From a bacterium (GTDB taxonomy: Bacteria > Myxococcota_A > Bradymonadia > REDH01): DNA of 64,000 nucleotides. Location of the stretch: the NCBI GenBank assembly GCA_030427825.1, contig JAUICO010000007.1, positions 1-64,000 of the forward strand, written 5' to 3'. Shown here piece after piece: positions 1-9,948 of the stretch (within the stretch, counting starts at the first letter, position 1; each line of letters begins with the position of its first letter). The notes under the pieces were generated by a model, which saw only the letters and a list, made by a program, of their open reading frames with translations, had not been told where the DNA came from and ran no database searches. Both the position numbers and the translations under genes were made by a program.

Positions 1-1
1 G

Positions 2-1849
2 GCTTTCGGCCAGTCCGCAGCCAAAGGGTCCGGCGGCGGCGGCGGCGGCGGCGGCGGTTGCGGCGGCGGCGGCGGCGGCGGCGGTCAGTCCGGAGGCGCT
101 TCGATCGCCCTTGTCCTGATGGATTCGAGCAGCCTCTTCGAAGACTGTCAGTTCTTCTCTTCGACAGGTGGCGACGGCGGCGCCGGCGCACCCGGTGCTC
201 CGGGTGGTTTTGGTGCCCCGGGCGCTACGGCGGGTGACAGTCTCTCGATCGCGCAGCGTGGTGGTAACGGCGGTGGCGGCGCTGACGGAGGCGCAGGTGG
301 ATGCGGCGCTTCCGGATCGGGCGGCCCCTCGCTTGGCGTGCTGCTGAGCGGCAGCGCAAAGCAAAACCTGGTCCGCACGCTGATCTCCGTCGGCGAAGCA
401 GGGCTCCCGGGGCCGGCAGGCTGTGGCGCCGCAGGCAGCCCCGGCGTTGCGCGTGATATCGCGAGCGCCGGCGTGTTCGTAGATCCCATCTTTGGAGACG
501 ACGGAAACAGCGGAAGTGGCCTGGCGCCACTGGCCACGATTGAGGCCGCGTTTTCATCGCTGGGCGGCATCGTAAGTGAGGTGGTGCTGGCGCCCGGCGA
601 CTACCCCGGTCCGATCAGCGTGCCTACAGGTGCTGCCGTGCTCGGCGGACGCTGCACCGCAGGGGCGTGCGAAGACCTGCGGGCACAACAGGCTAGAATT
701 ATCGGCGGGTCGCCGGCTGTGCAGTTCGAAGGCAGTCACGCGCCGACGACATTGTCGCGCCTTACCGTCAGCGCGGATGACGCCCGAGTCGGTACGCTGG
801 ACTCTGTCGCAATTCTGCTGGCCGGGCGCGACGCTGACCTCACGCTCCATGACGTGCGCGCGGCCTCGGGGGCGGCGCGCAGCGGGATCAACGGGGCTCC
901 CGGCCTGGATGCAGGGCCGGACGGTGTGGGCGGTGACGGTGGGATCGCCGCCGGCGGTGGCACCGGTCCTGCCAGTGGTCTGCCAGGTGCGACCGGGGTT
1001 TCGTCGTGCGGAGCCTTCGGCGGCCACGGTGGTTACGGAGGCTTTGACGATGACGGGATGCCGGGTGCGTACGGAGCCTTCGGTTCGCCCGGCGGGGAGG
1101 GTGGTATCAGCCCTGACGACGAGTGCGGCATGTGCATCAGCAACATCGACCCCGAAGGGAACGGGCTCGACGGCGCCAACGGCTTCGCCGGGGTGGATGG
1201 CGACAAGGGCGGCGGCGGCGCTCACGGCTGGTTCGATCGACACAACCGATGTTGGGTTTCGATCCCGGGCATGCGGGGCGCTGACGGCGCCCCCGGCGGT
1301 GGCGGTGGCGGTGGCGGTGGCGGCGCTGGTAGCGGCGCGCCGTCGTTCGCACGCGATGCCCTGGAATGCTGCACGCAATACGCCGGTGGTGGCGGCGGCG
1401 GCGGCGGCGCTGCCGGTTGCGGCGGACAGGGTGGCGGTGGCGGTGGCGGCGGCGGCGCGTCCTTCGCGCTTGTCGCGCTCGACGGACACGTTCAGGTGAT
1501 TGGCGGATCATACATCGCAGGTGTTGGTGGAGACGGCGGCGCAGGTGCCGCCGGCGGTGTTGGCGCGATCGGCGGCTACGGCAGCGAAGGCGGACCGGCA
1601 CCCGGCCCGGCGGGAATCGGCGGTCGGGGTGGTGATGGTGGCGACGGCGGTACCGGTGGCTGCGGCGGTGGTGGCGCGGGTGGGCCGGCGTTTCCCGTCG
1701 CTGTCGGTCCCGGTGTCCTGGTTGAGTTTGTGGATGAGCCGGTCCTGGTTCCGGGCACCGGCGGTCACGGCGGACGGGGTGGCTGTCCGCCGCTCAATGA
1801 TGGAAGCGATGGTGGCACAGGCGAGCGGCTGCTGCTTGAAATTCGCTGA
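2..1849 (+). CDS. Glycine-rich secreted/surface protein with beta-helix segment (5' end outside window)
   Basis: The reading frame is open from the left edge, so the N-terminus is missing and the ATG at 119 is internal. The visible 615 residues alternate long Gly-rich tracts (GGX and poly-Gly with occasional Cys) with short hydrophobic beta modules such as ASIALVLMDSS, ASFALVALDG and AFPVAVGPG. A central non-Gly part starting VDPIFGDDGNSG and running through LAPGDYPG and AAVLGGRC resembles DUF1565-type right-handed beta-helix proteins. I infer an exported fibrous or adhesive protein; no catalytic motif is visible. The GTG of the next gene lies 64 bp downstream on the same strand. Coding confidence is high and functional confidence low. 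Confidence 0.8.
   Translation, partial: AFGQSAAKGSGGGGGGGGGCGGGGGGGGQSGGASIALVLMDSSSLFEDCQFFSSTGGDGGAGAPGAPGGFGAPGATAGDSLSIAQRGGNGGGGADGGAGGCGASGSGGPSLGVLLSGSAKQNLVRTLISVGEAGLPGPAGCGAAGSPGVARDIASAGVFVDPIFGDDGNSGSGLAPLATIEAAFSSLGGIVSEVVLAPGDYPGPISVPTGAAVLGGRCTAGACEDLRAQQARIIGGSPAVQFEGSHAPTTLSRLTVSADDARVGTLDSVAILLAGRDADLTLHDVRAASGAARSGINGAPGLDAGPDGVGGDGGIAAGGGTGPASGLPGATGVSSCGAFGGHGGYGGFDDDGMPGAYGAFGSPGGEGGISPDDECGMCISNIDPEGNGLDGANGFAGVDGDKGGGGAHGWFDRHNRCWVSIPGMRGADGAPGGGGGGGGGGAGSGAPSFARDALECCTQYAGGGGGGGGAAGCGGQGGGGGGGGGASFALVALDGHVQVIGGSYIAGVGGDGGAGAAGGVGAIGGYGSEGGPAPGPAGIGGRGGDGGDGGTGGCGGGGAGGPAFPVAVGPGVLVEFVDEPVLVPGTGGHGGRGGCPPLNDGSDGGTGERLLLEIR
31..85 (+). repeat. (GGC)n simple-sequence tract in the glycine-rich gene
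   Basis: Two nearly uninterrupted runs of GGC triplets, separated by one TGC (Cys) codon, encode poly-Gly. Similar shorter runs occur near 1296-1325, 1386-1410 and 1433-1457. The triplet period means that slippage would change glycine number without breaking the frame. Confidence 0.8.
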
Positions 1850-1913
1850 GCAGCCCGCTTGAAGAGCCGAGCTCGGCGCAGGGCGTCGTTCTGGTGCTAC
1901 CCGGGGGTCAGTT

Positions 1914-4097
1914 GTGAATCGGATTCGGTTGAGCGCGATACTGGCGCTCGCGTCGTCGGCGCTCTTCGCCGCCTGCGTGTGTGCGAACAGAGTGGCGGAT
2001 ACGGCGTCGGACAACAGCTTCGTGACGCGCACCGGGCCGGGTCTTGAGGTCGACCGCGGCAGCGAGAGCATCGAATCGGCGCCGGATGCCGGCTCTGCAT
2101 CCGGTACCATCGCATTCCGCGGCCGCGAGATTGACCTGGCGCCGCACATTCGTGGGTTTCCCTACCGTAGCCTTCACGTCGACGGCGAAGGTGGCAGGCT
2201 CTTCTATATTGAGAAGACGGACGGCGGAGACATACTGAAGGTGCTTCCCCTGGCCGGCGACGTTGACCTGGCTGCGGGCCGGCAGCTCAACGATGTGGAC
2301 TGGTCGACGCGCAATCTCTGGCACTACTGGTCGCATGTTGACGAAGCGTCAGGCCGCCTCTTCGCGATGGCGGACGAAGCGAACGAAGAGCGGATGAATG
2401 TGTACGCGATCTCGATGTCGGACGGTTCTGTCGAACAGATCACCGACAACGACTACACCTATGGATTCAGCTTTTCGCCGGACGGCGGCCGCCTTGCGTA
2501 CATCGCCCGCCGTGGAGTCACAGAGCCCTTCAACTCCTGTTTGATGCTGCGGGATCTACGTAGCGGCGACGAGCGCGAAGTGTGGTGCGATGGAGGCGGT
2601 GCAGATCGCTTTACCTGGTCGGACATTCACTTTCAGTATGAGCACTCCGATGACGCCGCGCACGACAATGTGGGGCTGACGCATGCTCTGTTGACGGTGC
2701 AGCACGACGGCGATCGCAACAAAGAGAACATCGCAAGAATCGACCTGCGCAGCGGCGAGCTCGAACTGCTGCTCGAACGCGGCGTCGACACATACAAGCT
2801 GTGGATTGCCGAGAACGGAGTATTTGGCGATGCGGTGCACTTCGTGTCAGCGGCAGGCGGCGTCGATGCCGTGTATCGGTACAATGTCGCCGACGGCAGC
2901 GTTGTGGCTCTTGCGGAGTTTGAGCATCCCATCGACCACGCCGAGCTGGCTGTCATACCGCGGGGTCCGGCCGGGTCCGGTCAATCTACCGGGACGGAGC
3001 CTGCGCTTGTAGTGATGACACAGGACAATCGGCGATCGGTGCTCAGCGTGCACGACGGACTGACGGGCGCAGAGCTGGAGAAAGCGACGATAGAGGCGAT
3101 GGCCGGCGTGGCGGCGATCAGCGGGGGAAGCATCTGGACCCGGGCGTCCAGCGCCCGGACGCCCTTCGAGATGTACCGTATCGATACGATGCTGCGTCGC
3201 AACGCAAACGGCAGCGTGGACTCCTTTGAGATGGACGATCGCCTTGTGGTGACGGTTCCAGATGAAGTCCTGGCTCGCATACAGCAATGCGAGGTCAGTG
3301 AGATGAGCTATCGCAGCTTCGACGGACGCGAGATCACCGGGCTCTACTACGCACCGAAGTCACCCCTTGAGGGCGCGGATCGTCGCGTCCGAATCACGGC
3401 CTTCTACGGAGGCGCCAATCATTGGAGCAACAGCTCGCAGATCATGTGCGAGGCCGGGATCGCGACACTGAGTCCCGCGCCTCGAGGCAGCAGCGGATTC
3501 GGGGCAGAGTTCAGCGCCCTCAATGACGGAGATCTGGGCGGAGACGAGATCATCGACCTTTTCTACGCGGCCCGATGGTTGGAGCAGGAGCAGGGCTTTT
3601 CGCCCGAACAGATCGGCGTCTACGGCGGGAGCCACGGCGGATACGCGACGATGCGCGCGCTGACCTTTCCGCCGGACACGAATGGTCGGGGCGAGGGCTA
3701 CGACTTCGGCTTCGGGATCAGCCACGCCGGGTTTTCGGACATCATCAGCTTCTACGAAGAGTGCAACATCCCGGACTGGGTTATCCTGGAGGCCGGCGAC
3801 CCGGCAGACGAGGCAGAGAAGCTGCGCGATCGATCGCCGATCAGCCACGTCGAGCGGCTGCGCGCCCCGATTCTGCTGACGCACGGCGAAAACGATAGCC
3901 GGGTGCCGGTCGAAGAGAGCCGACGATTCGCGCGACGCGCTCGCGAGCTGGATCGTCCGGTGACCTACGTTGAGTTCGCCGGCCAGGGCCACGGCATCTC
4001 CGGCCTGGACAACGCCGAACGCTACTACCGGGCCGTGCTGGACTTCATGTCTGAGGTCATCGACAGCGCCGGTCAGGGAGCGTCACCGCCGCGGTGA
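1914..4097 (+). CDS. Lipoprotein S9 family (prolyl oligopeptidase-type) serine peptidase
   Basis: This 727-residue protein starts at GTG, with a weak G-rich ribosome site just upstream. The N-terminus is a lipoprotein signal with lipobox LFAAC (Cys21), which places it in the envelope. Residues of roughly 60-430 look like a WD40-type beta-propeller (FSFSPDGGRLAYIARR). The C-terminal alpha/beta-hydrolase domain carries the catalytic triad: Ser573 in YGGSHGGYATM, Asp661 in GENDSRVP and His693 in GQGHGIS. This is the standard S9 architecture, in which the propeller filters short peptide substrates. A role in peptide scavenging outside the cytoplasm is likely; the exact specificity (POP, DPP or acylaminoacyl) cannot be read. 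Confidence 0.9.
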   Translation: MNRIRLSAILALASSALFAACVCANRVADTASDNSFVTRTGPGLEVDRGSESIESAPDAGSASGTIAFRGREIDLAPHIRGFPYRSLHVDGEGGRLFYIEKTDGGDILKVLPLAGDVDLAAGRQLNDVDWSTRNLWHYWSHVDEASGRLFAMADEANEERMNVYAISMSDGSVEQITDNDYTYGFSFSPDGGRLAYIARRGVTEPFNSCLMLRDLRSGDEREVWCDGGGADRFTWSDIHFQYEHSDDAAHDNVGLTHALLTVQHDGDRNKENIARIDLRSGELELLLERGVDTYKLWIAENGVFGDAVHFVSAAGGVDAVYRYNVADGSVVALAEFEHPIDHAELAVIPRGPAGSGQSTGTEPALVVMTQDNRRSVLSVHDGLTGAELEKATIEAMAGVAAISGGSIWTRASSARTPFEMYRIDTMLRRNANGSVDSFEMDDRLVVTVPDEVLARIQQCEVSEMSYRSFDGREITGLYYAPKSPLEGADRRVRITAFYGGANHWSNSSQIMCEAGIATLSPAPRGSSGFGAEFSALNDGDLGGDEIIDLFYAARWLEQEQGFSPEQIGVYGGSHGGYATMRALTFPPDTNGRGEGYDFGFGISHAGFSDIISFYEECNIPDWVILEAGDPADEAEKLRDRSPISHVERLRAPILLTHGENDSRVPVEESRRFARRARELDRPVTYVEFAGQGHGISGLDNAERYYRAVLDFMSEVIDSAGQGASPPR

Positions 4098-4125
4098 GCT
4101 GCCTGGCGCGCGCGGACAACCGCGC

Positions 4126-5040
4126 TCAGAGAAAGAGCAGCGCGGTCACACCGAAGTAACGGTCGTCGGCGGTATCGAGCAGCTGCCGGAAGGCCATGTC
4201 CAGGCCGAATGAGTCGCTGCGATAGCCGAATCCGACGGACATGCGGCTCTCCGTGTTGAAGGAGTCCCAGGTATAGCCTGCGCGAAAGGTTACGGACTGA
4301 AACATGAACTCCGCGCCGAGTCCGAGGGTGTGCTCGACGTCCGGGTGTGAGTCGACGTCGATATTCCAGACGGTCTCCAGGTGCAGGCTCGACAGGTAGA
4401 GGCCGAGCCCCATGGCGACTTCTCGGCCCTCCTGCGTGCGGCGAACGTGTACGATGTTGCGGGTGGTGATTCCGACCGCGAGGTTCTCAGAGAGGCGTCC
4501 CTGGATGCCGAGGTCAAAGGTGAAGCCCTTCGTGCGGTTCGGCTCATCCTCAGCGTTGCGTCCGTCTGTGTGGTGCAGGTAGCGCAGGGTGGTGCCGACC
4601 GTGAGCTTGTCCGCCATCAGAGGGATCGCGGTGGAAAGCCGGATGTCGTGGTCGCGGCGGTCGTCGGAGCGCCCGTCTTCTTCGCCTCTGGAGAAGCTGT
4701 AGGAGTAGGCGAAGCCCGCCGCGATGGAGCTGTTTGTCAACGAATCGGCGATCGAGGCGCTGACCCGGCTGACCTTGTCCTGGAGGCCGATATCGTAGCC
4801 TGCCTCAATCGAGTAGAGGGGGACGGAAGCGAGCCCGGCGGGGTTCAGGAAGATCGCGCCGTTGGCGGTGGCTCCGCCGACGAAGACGCTGCCCATGCCG
4901 GCGGCGCGCATGCTGCCGATGCCGTCGTTGGCTGACGCTGTCGATGCCCCGAGAGAGGCGGCCGCTATGATGAGCACAGCGAGCACTGTAGCGGGTTTTC
5001 GCCTCGCAACCGGCGGAGCATTGGGCGTCGTTGTCGGCAT
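4126..5040 (-). CDS. Outer-membrane beta-barrel protein, PorV/PorQ-like
   Basis: The protein has a Sec signal peptide (hydrophobic AVLIIAAASLG, cleavage after STASA). The mature start NDGIGSMRAAGMGSVFVGGA followed by IFLNPAGLA is typical of PorV/PorQ/UPF0164-type outer-membrane barrels. Alternating-hydrophobicity strands follow and the chain ends in the aromatic/hydrophobic YFGVTALLFL expected of a barrel. I chose the ATG at 5040 because it sits directly before the signal peptide; an in-frame GTG at 5115 would add 25 residues without clear ribosome-site support. It converges with the S9 peptidase gene, with 28 bp between stops. Transport or secretion partner unknown. Confidence 0.75.
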   Translation of the reverse strand: MPTTTPNAPPVARRKPATVLAVLIIAAASLGASTASANDGIGSMRAAGMGSVFVGGATANGAIFLNPAGLASVPLYSIEAGYDIGLQDKVSRVSASIADSLTNSSIAAGFAYSYSFSRGEEDGRSDDRRDHDIRLSTAIPLMADKLTVGTTLRYLHHTDGRNAEDEPNRTKGFTFDLGIQGRLSENLAVGITTRNIVHVRRTQEGREVAMGLGLYLSSLHLETVWNIDVDSHPDVEHTLGLGAEFMFQSVTFRAGYTWDSFNTESRMSVGFGYRSDSFGLDMAFRQLLDTADDRYFGVTALLFL

Positions 5041-5352
5041 GGTGGCCGGGTCCTGGAGGCGGGCGCAGTATCGAATCATCGGGATCGTTTTGCTGCTCGG
5101 AGGGCTGTTGTGCACAGTTTTGGCGGCAATGCCAGGTGAAGCCGGTCCGCGTGGCGATTATCGTCGTCGAAGTGGGCATTGCCGTCGACCCTGCCGGCGC
5201 TCTCAGAACCGGGACTCGCACGTTGACATTCCCGACGTGGTCCACCTAGTGTGCGGCGCGATTAAAGCCGCCTGATTCTGGCGCCGCTTCGGTTGCGATA
5301 AGACCGATGACGCCGAGCAGATCGACCGCATCGTAGTAGTGAGCAGGGTTGC
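5041..5352. other. Divergent intergenic region upstream of gyrA
   Basis: About 310 bp separate the barrel-protein gene from gyrA. Apart from the candidate gyrA promoter at 5223-5252 and a possible longer 5' end of the barrel gene (GTG at 5115), I see no gene or clear regulatory element here. Confidence 0.5.
5223..5252 (+). promoter_or_regulatory. Candidate sigma-70 promoter for gyrA
   Basis: A perfect TTGACA at 5223-5228 is followed, 18 bp later, by TAGTGT at 5247-5252, which keeps the conserved TA and final T of a -10 box. It lies about 100 bp before the gyrA ATG. This is a pattern match only. Confidence 0.45.
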
Positions 5353-8067
5353 ATGGCAGACAACGAGAATTCGCCCTCGATAGTGCCGGTTCGTATCGAA
5401 GACGAGATGCGTTCATCGTATATGGACTACGCGATGAGTGTCATCGTCGGGCGCGCGCTTCCGGACGTCCGAGATGGGCTGAAGCCGGTGCATCGTCGCA
5501 TCCTCTACGCGATGTACGAACAGGGCAATTCGTACAATCGGGCGTACAAGAAATCTGCCCGTATCGTCGGCGACGTCATCGGCAAGTATCACCCGCATGG
5601 TGACTCGGCGGTATATGACGCGCTGGTCCGCATGGCGCAGGACTTCTCAATGCGCATGCCGCTGGTCGACGGCCAGGGCAACTTCGGCTCGGTCGACGGC
5701 GATCCGGCGGCCGCGATGCGTTACACCGAGGTACGCATGACGCGCGCCTGCGGTGATATTCTCGCAGATATTGAGAAAGAGACGGTCGACTTCGGGCCGA
5801 ACTACGATGGCTCCGAGTCGGAGCCGCTGGTGATGCCGACGCGTATCCCAAACCTGCTGATCAACGGTTCCGAGGGCATCGCGGTCGGTATGGCGACACG
5901 CATTCCCCCGCACAATCTCGGCGAGATTGTGGCGGCGACCATCGCGCTGATCGACAACCCCGCCATCACTCTCGACGAGTTGATGCAGATCGTGCCCGCG
6001 CCCGACTTCCCGACGCGCGGCTACCTCTACGGTCTCGACGGGATTCGCGAGGCCTATGAATCCGGCCGCGGTCGCCTGCGAATTCGCGCGCGCACCGAAA
6101 TCGAACACAACGAGAAGAACGGTAAGGACACGATCGTTGTCACCGAGCTTCCCTACCAGGTGAACAAAGCGCGTCTTCTCGAGAAGATCGCCTACCTTGT
6201 GCGCGACAAGGCCATCGACGGCATCACTGACCTTCGCGATGAGTCGGACCGAACCGGCATGCGGATGGTGATCGAGCTTCGACGTGACGCCATGTCGCAG
6301 ATCGTGCTGAATCACCTCTTTAAGAAGACCTCGATGGAGGTGACCTTCGGCATCAATATGCTCGCGATTGTGAGCGGCCAGCCCCGGGTACTTGGGCTGA
6401 AAGATGTGTTGAGCTACTTCGTCGACTTCAGGCGTGACGTCGTCACCCGGCGCTGCATGTTCGAGCTGCGCAAGGCACAGGAGCGGCTTCACATCCTTGT
6501 GGCGCTGAAGAAAGCGCTCGACATGATCGACGAGGTCGTTCGCACGATCCGCGCGAGCAAGGACGCAGCTGAAGCCCGCGTCGGCCTGATGGATCTCCTT
6601 GAGATTGACGAGGTGCAGTCCTCGGCGATTCTCGACATGCGCCTGCACCGACTGACGAACCTCGAGATCAACAAGCTCGTCGAAGAGATTGACGAGATTG
6701 AGAGCCGTATCGCCCGGCTGCAGGAGATTCTCAACAATGAGAGCGAGCTGCTCGGCGTGATTCGCGGCGAGCTCCAGGAGATCTACGACGCCTACGCAGA
6801 GCCGCGACGCACCGAGATTATTCATGCGTCGGGCAACCTGACCATCGAGGACCTGATCGCCGACGAAGACGAGGTCGTTACGATCAGCCACACCGGCTAC
6901 ATCAAGCGCACGCAGATCGACGAGTATCGAACCCAGCGCCGCGGCGGCAAAGGCCTTAAGGGCATGGCCACGAAAGAAGAAGACGTGGTTGAAGACGTTT
7001 GGGTTACGAACACACACGCCGCGCTGCTCGTGTTTACCAGCGCAGGCAAAGTGTACCGACTCAAGGTTCACGAGCTGCCTTCAGGCAGTCGGAGCGCCAG
7101 AGGCAAGCCGATCGTCAACCTGATCCCGGTGGCGGGTGACGAAAAGGTGCAGGCCATCGTGCCCTTCGAGGGCTTTGACGACGACGAGCGATTCATCCTG
7201 ACCGCGACCCGCATGGGCACAGTCAAGAAGACCGCGCTGTCCCTGTTCAAGAACATCCATGCCGGAGGCATTATTGGCGTGAATCTCGTCGACGGAGACG
7301 AGCTGATCAACGCACGTCTGTGTGGTCCCGGCGACCACGTCGCCCTTGTGACTTCGATGGGCCAGTCGATTCGCTTTGATCAGGCCAATGTGCGCTCCAT
7401 GGGCCGCAACACTACCGGTGTGCGCGGCATCAAGATGCGCGACGGCGACTTCGTGGTCTCGATGGCCATCATGACAGCGGAAGAGATCGCCAGGGCTGAG
7501 GCCGTGGACGGTGCTCCGCCGGTGGATGAAGGCGACGAAGAGGTCGTCGAGGTCGAGAGCGTTGAAGAAGCGGTCGACGGCGCTGAGGGAGACGGCGAGG
7601 GCGCCGCAGAGGGCGAGACAGCGACGAAGCTCCGTCACGTGGCTCACGCCGAGACGGTGCTGACGATCACCGAGAACGGCTACGGCAAGCGAACGCGCTT
7701 TTCTGAGTACCGCGTACAGAATCGCGGCGGTCTCGGTATCATCACCATCAAGACGACGGACCGAAACGGCAACGTCGTGGCGAGTCGTCTTGTGAATGAT
7801 GAAGACGAGCTGCTGATGATCACCAACACCGGCAAGATCATCCGCACGCGGGCGTCGGATATCTCGATCCTCGGGCGCAACACTCAGGGCGTGCGCTTGA
7901 TGCGACTGGATGACGGAGAGACCATCGTAGGCGTGGCTCGTTTCGCCGAACGCGAAGACGCAGAAGACAGCGCCGACGACGGCGAAGAGGGCAGCGACGA
8001 TGTGAGCGTCGACGCAGGTGAAGAGGGCGCCGTTGACGAAGGCGGTGCGGAAGAAGGCGACGCCTGA
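5353..8067 (+). CDS. gyrA: DNA gyrase subunit A
   Basis: This 904-residue type IIA topoisomerase subunit has the catalytic Tyr124 in [12 protein letters not shown]. The QRRGGKG GyrA box at 528-534 identifies gyrase rather than topoisomerase IV. The quinolone-determining region reads [15 protein letters not shown], with Ser85 and Asp89 at the positions of E. coli Ser83 and Asp87, so the usual resistance substitutions are absent. The C-terminal DNA-wrapping propeller is interrupted by an acidic insert (about 715-757, rich in Glu/Asp) and ends in an acidic tail (about 860-904). Both make the protein longer than the E. coli enzyme (875 aa). It introduces negative supercoils together with GyrB, which is not in the window. 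Confidence 0.98.
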   Translation: MADNENSPSIVPVRIEDEMRSSYMDYAMSVIVGRALPDVRDGLKPVHRRILYAMYEQGNSYNRAYKKSARIVGDVIGKYHPHGDSAVYDALVRMAQDFSMRMPLVDGQGNFGSVDGDPAAAMRYTEVRMTRACGDILADIEKETVDFGPNYDGSESEPLVMPTRIPNLLINGSEGIAVGMATRIPPHNLGEIVAATIALIDNPAITLDELMQIVPAPDFPTRGYLYGLDGIREAYESGRGRLRIRARTEIEHNEKNGKDTIVVTELPYQVNKARLLEKIAYLVRDKAIDGITDLRDESDRTGMRMVIELRRDAMSQIVLNHLFKKTSMEVTFGINMLAIVSGQPRVLGLKDVLSYFVDFRRDVVTRRCMFELRKAQERLHILVALKKALDMIDEVVRTIRASKDAAEARVGLMDLLEIDEVQSSAILDMRLHRLTNLEINKLVEEIDEIESRIARLQEILNNESELLGVIRGELQEIYDAYAEPRRTEIIHASGNLTIEDLIADEDEVVTISHTGYIKRTQIDEYRTQRRGGKGLKGMATKEEDVVEDVWVTNTHAALLVFTSAGKVYRLKVHELPSGSRSARGKPIVNLIPVAGDEKVQAIVPFEGFDDDERFILTATRMGTVKKTALSLFKNIHAGGIIGVNLVDGDELINARLCGPGDHVALVTSMGQSIRFDQANVRSMGRNTTGVRGIKMRDGDFVVSMAIMTAEEIARAEAVDGAPPVDEGDEEVVEVESVEEAVDGAEGDGEGAAEGETATKLRHVAHAETVLTITENGYGKRTRFSEYRVQNRGGLGIITIKTTDRNGNVVASRLVNDEDELLMITNTGKIIRTRASDISILGRNTQGVRLMRLDDGETIVGVARFAEREDAEDSADDGEEGSDDVSVDAGEEGAVDEGGAEEGDA

Positions 8068-8085
8068 GCGAGACCTCACCCGCGG

Positions 8086-8107
8086 CCCTCTCCATGAATG
8101 GAGAGGG
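8086..8107 (+). terminator. Hairpin after gyrA, possible terminator
   Basis: CCCTCTCC and GGAGAGGG form a perfect 8-bp stem around a 6-nt loop, 18 bp after the gyrA stop. There is no following U-tract, so it may be an mRNA 3' stabiliser rather than an intrinsic terminator. Confidence 0.4.
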
Positions 8108-8182
8108 GGACGTTGGACTTTCCGAGGACGTTGGGCGTCGCTTTGTCTTGCAAACACACGATCGACTTCCAATCTTTCTCAC

Positions 8183-8207
8183 AGGAAAGCGAAGCTTTCC
8201 GCCGGGA
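8183..8207 (-). repeat. Dispersed palindromic element, copy A
   Basis: Read on the minus strand, these 25 nt match copy B at 51006-51030 at 23 positions. The core is GGAAAGC-N3-GCTTTCC preceded by CCGGC. This copy is intergenic, upstream of hemL. It resembles REP-type elements. Confidence 0.55.
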
Positions 8208-8257
8208 GTCCAGAGGGCGATAGCCCTTTGGCAGAAGCGCGAGGACGGAGTCCTCGC
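8184..8257. repeat. Three consecutive hairpins upstream of hemL
   Basis: Three short perfect stems follow each other: GGAAAGC/GCTTTCC (8184-8200), AGGGC/GCCCT (8214-8227) and GCGAGGAC/GTCCTCGC (8239-8257). The last ends 21 bp before the hemL ATG, so the array would lie in the hemL leader if transcription starts upstream. Confidence 0.5.
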
Positions 8258-8278
8258 ATCACCGCAGGAGCGTGACGT

Positions 8279-9583
8279 ATGAACCGAAGTGAATCGTTGT
8301 TTGCTCGGGCGCAGGAGTTGATGCCGGGTGGCGTGAACAGCCCTGTGCGCGCCTTTCGCGGCGTGGGCGGCACGCCGGTGTTTGTGGAGCGCGCTGCGGG
8401 GCCGCATATCTTCGACGCGGACGGCAAGCGGTACATTGACTACGTGCTGTCGTGGGGACCGATGATCCTGGGTCATGCGCATCCGGCGATCGTCGAGGCG
8501 GTGACGCGTGCGGCGCAGGACGGCACTTCGTTTGGGTGCCCGACTGCGAAGGAGAACGAGCTCGCTGAGCTGGTGATCGAGATGGTGCCGAGCATCGAGA
8601 TGGTGCGGATGGTGAACTCGGGCACAGAGGCGACGCTCTCTGCGATTCGACTCGCGCGCGGCGCGACGGGTCGGCCGAAGCTGCTGAAGTTTGAGGGCTG
8701 CTATCACGGACACGGCGACAGCCTCCTCGTGGCGGCCGGCAGCGGCGTGGCGACCCTGGGCATTCCGGGTACCCCCGGAGTGCTGCCTGAGGTGGCGCAG
8801 AATACGCTGACCGCGCCCTTCAATGACGTCGCAGCGTTGGAGCGCGTCTTTGAGGTCCACGGCGCAGACCTCGCGGCCGCGATTATCGAGCCGGTGGCCG
8901 GCAACATGGGCTGTGTGATGCCCCGCGCGGGGTATCTGGAGCGATTGCGGGAGCTGTGTACAAAGCATGGCGCCGTGTTGATTTTCGACGAGGTAATGAC
9001 AGGCTTTCGAGTGGCGGCGGGCGGCGCGCAGGCGCGCTTCGGGATCACGCCGGATTTGACGACACTGGGTAAGGTGATTGGCGGTGGGCTTCCGGTAGGC
9101 GCGTACGGCGGCAGGCGTGATCTGATGGAACACATCGCGCCTGCCGGGCCGGTGTACCAGGCAGGTACGCTCAGCGGGAACCCATTGGCGATGTCCGCCG
9201 GCCTGGCTGCGCTGCGCATCCTGCACGGCACGGACGGGCTCTACGAAGACCTGGACGCGCGAACCCGACGGCTCTTCGACGGATTGCGTTCGGCGGCATC
9301 GTCGGAGGGTTTCGCGACGACGGGTCATCACATCGGTGCGATGTTCGGGATCTTTTTCGCAGAACACGAAGTGTGGTCCTACGACGACGCCAAACGGGCG
9401 GACGCGGCCATGTTCGGGCGATTCTTCCACGAGATGCTTCAGCGCGGCGTGTATCTCGCGCCCAGCGCCTTTGAGGCCGGCTTCATGTCGACGATGCACT
9501 CGGATGAGGTGCTGGAAAGCACGATCACCGCTGCAAGATCGGCCTTTGGCGCGCTGCGTCAATTTGTGGCCGAAAGCGGTTGA
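8279..9583 (+). CDS. hemL: Glutamate-1-semialdehyde 2,1-aminomutase
   Basis: This 434-residue PLP enzyme isomerises glutamate-1-semialdehyde to 5-aminolevulinate, the first committed tetrapyrrole precursor of the C5 pathway. The N-terminus [16 protein letters not shown], the SGTEAT motif and the PLP-binding Lys265 in [17 protein letters not shown] are diagnostic. An AGGAG ribosome site lies 8 nt before the ATG. It stands at the head of the ATP synthase F0 genes, with a gap of about 80 bp to atpZ. It is cytosolic. Confidence 0.96.
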   Translation: MNRSESLFARAQELMPGGVNSPVRAFRGVGGTPVFVERAAGPHIFDADGKRYIDYVLSWGPMILGHAHPAIVEAVTRAAQDGTSFGCPTAKENELAELVIEMVPSIEMVRMVNSGTEATLSAIRLARGATGRPKLLKFEGCYHGHGDSLLVAAGSGVATLGIPGTPGVLPEVAQNTLTAPFNDVAALERVFEVHGADLAAAIIEPVAGNMGCVMPRAGYLERLRELCTKHGAVLIFDEVMTGFRVAAGGAQARFGITPDLTTLGKVIGGGLPVGAYGGRRDLMEHIAPAGPVYQAGTLSGNPLAMSAGLAALRILHGTDGLYEDLDARTRRLFDGLRSAASSEGFATTGHHIGAMFGIFFAEHEVWSYDDAKRADAAMFGRFFHEMLQRGVYLAPSAFEAGFMSTMHSDEVLESTITAARSAFGALRQFVAESG

Positions 9584-9666
9584 CCACCCCCAGGGCGCTG
9601 TGTATTGCCGCGCGCGTCGGCCCCCTTCGGACTGCGAAGGGCTGCGCAAGCCTCGAGAATTACGCT

Positions 9667-9948
9667 GTGTCTTCGACCATCGGAACAAAGCCCGAACGAC
9701 GCTCCACGGTTGAGAGATCCGTAGAGTCCGATCGGCAGTTGCGGCGCAAGAAGCTGGATGCTCGGTGGAGCGCGATCGGAATCCAGATCGCCGTGTCGGT
9801 TGCGATCGGCTGCTTCGGTGGTGTGTGGCTCGACAATCGGCTGGACACGACCCCGCTGTTTGTCCTCGTCGGCATCGTGGTGGGTCTCGGAGCCGTGAGC
9901 TGGGACATCTACAAGCTGCTCAAGCTTACACAGAAGATGGAGGACTGA
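9667..9948 (+). CDS. AtpZ/AtpI-family F0 accessory protein
   Basis: This small (93 aa) protein has two predicted membrane helices (IGIQIAVSVAIGCFGGVWLD and LFVLVGIVVGLGAVSWDIY) and a charged N-terminus. It matches the AtpZ-type ATP synthase accessory family, proposed to help c-ring assembly or cation supply. The start is uncertain: GTG at 9667 gives a family-like length, whereas TTG at 9580 would add 29 non-conserved residues. Its stop overlaps the next start (TGATG), indicating translational coupling. Confidence 0.75.
   Translation: MSSTIGTKPERRSTVERSVESDRQLRRKKLDARWSAIGIQIAVSVAIGCFGGVWLDNRLDTTPLFVLVGIVVGLGAVSWDIYKLLKLTQKMED

Noticed and set aside
554..1601. Arg-rich open frames opposite and beside the glycine-rich gene
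   Set aside because: They arise from GGC/GCC triplet repeats read in other frames.
5647..7071. Long minus-strand open frame opposite gyrA
   Set aside because: The plus strand is unambiguous gyrA; the antisense frame is a codon-bias shadow with no ribosome site or family likeness.
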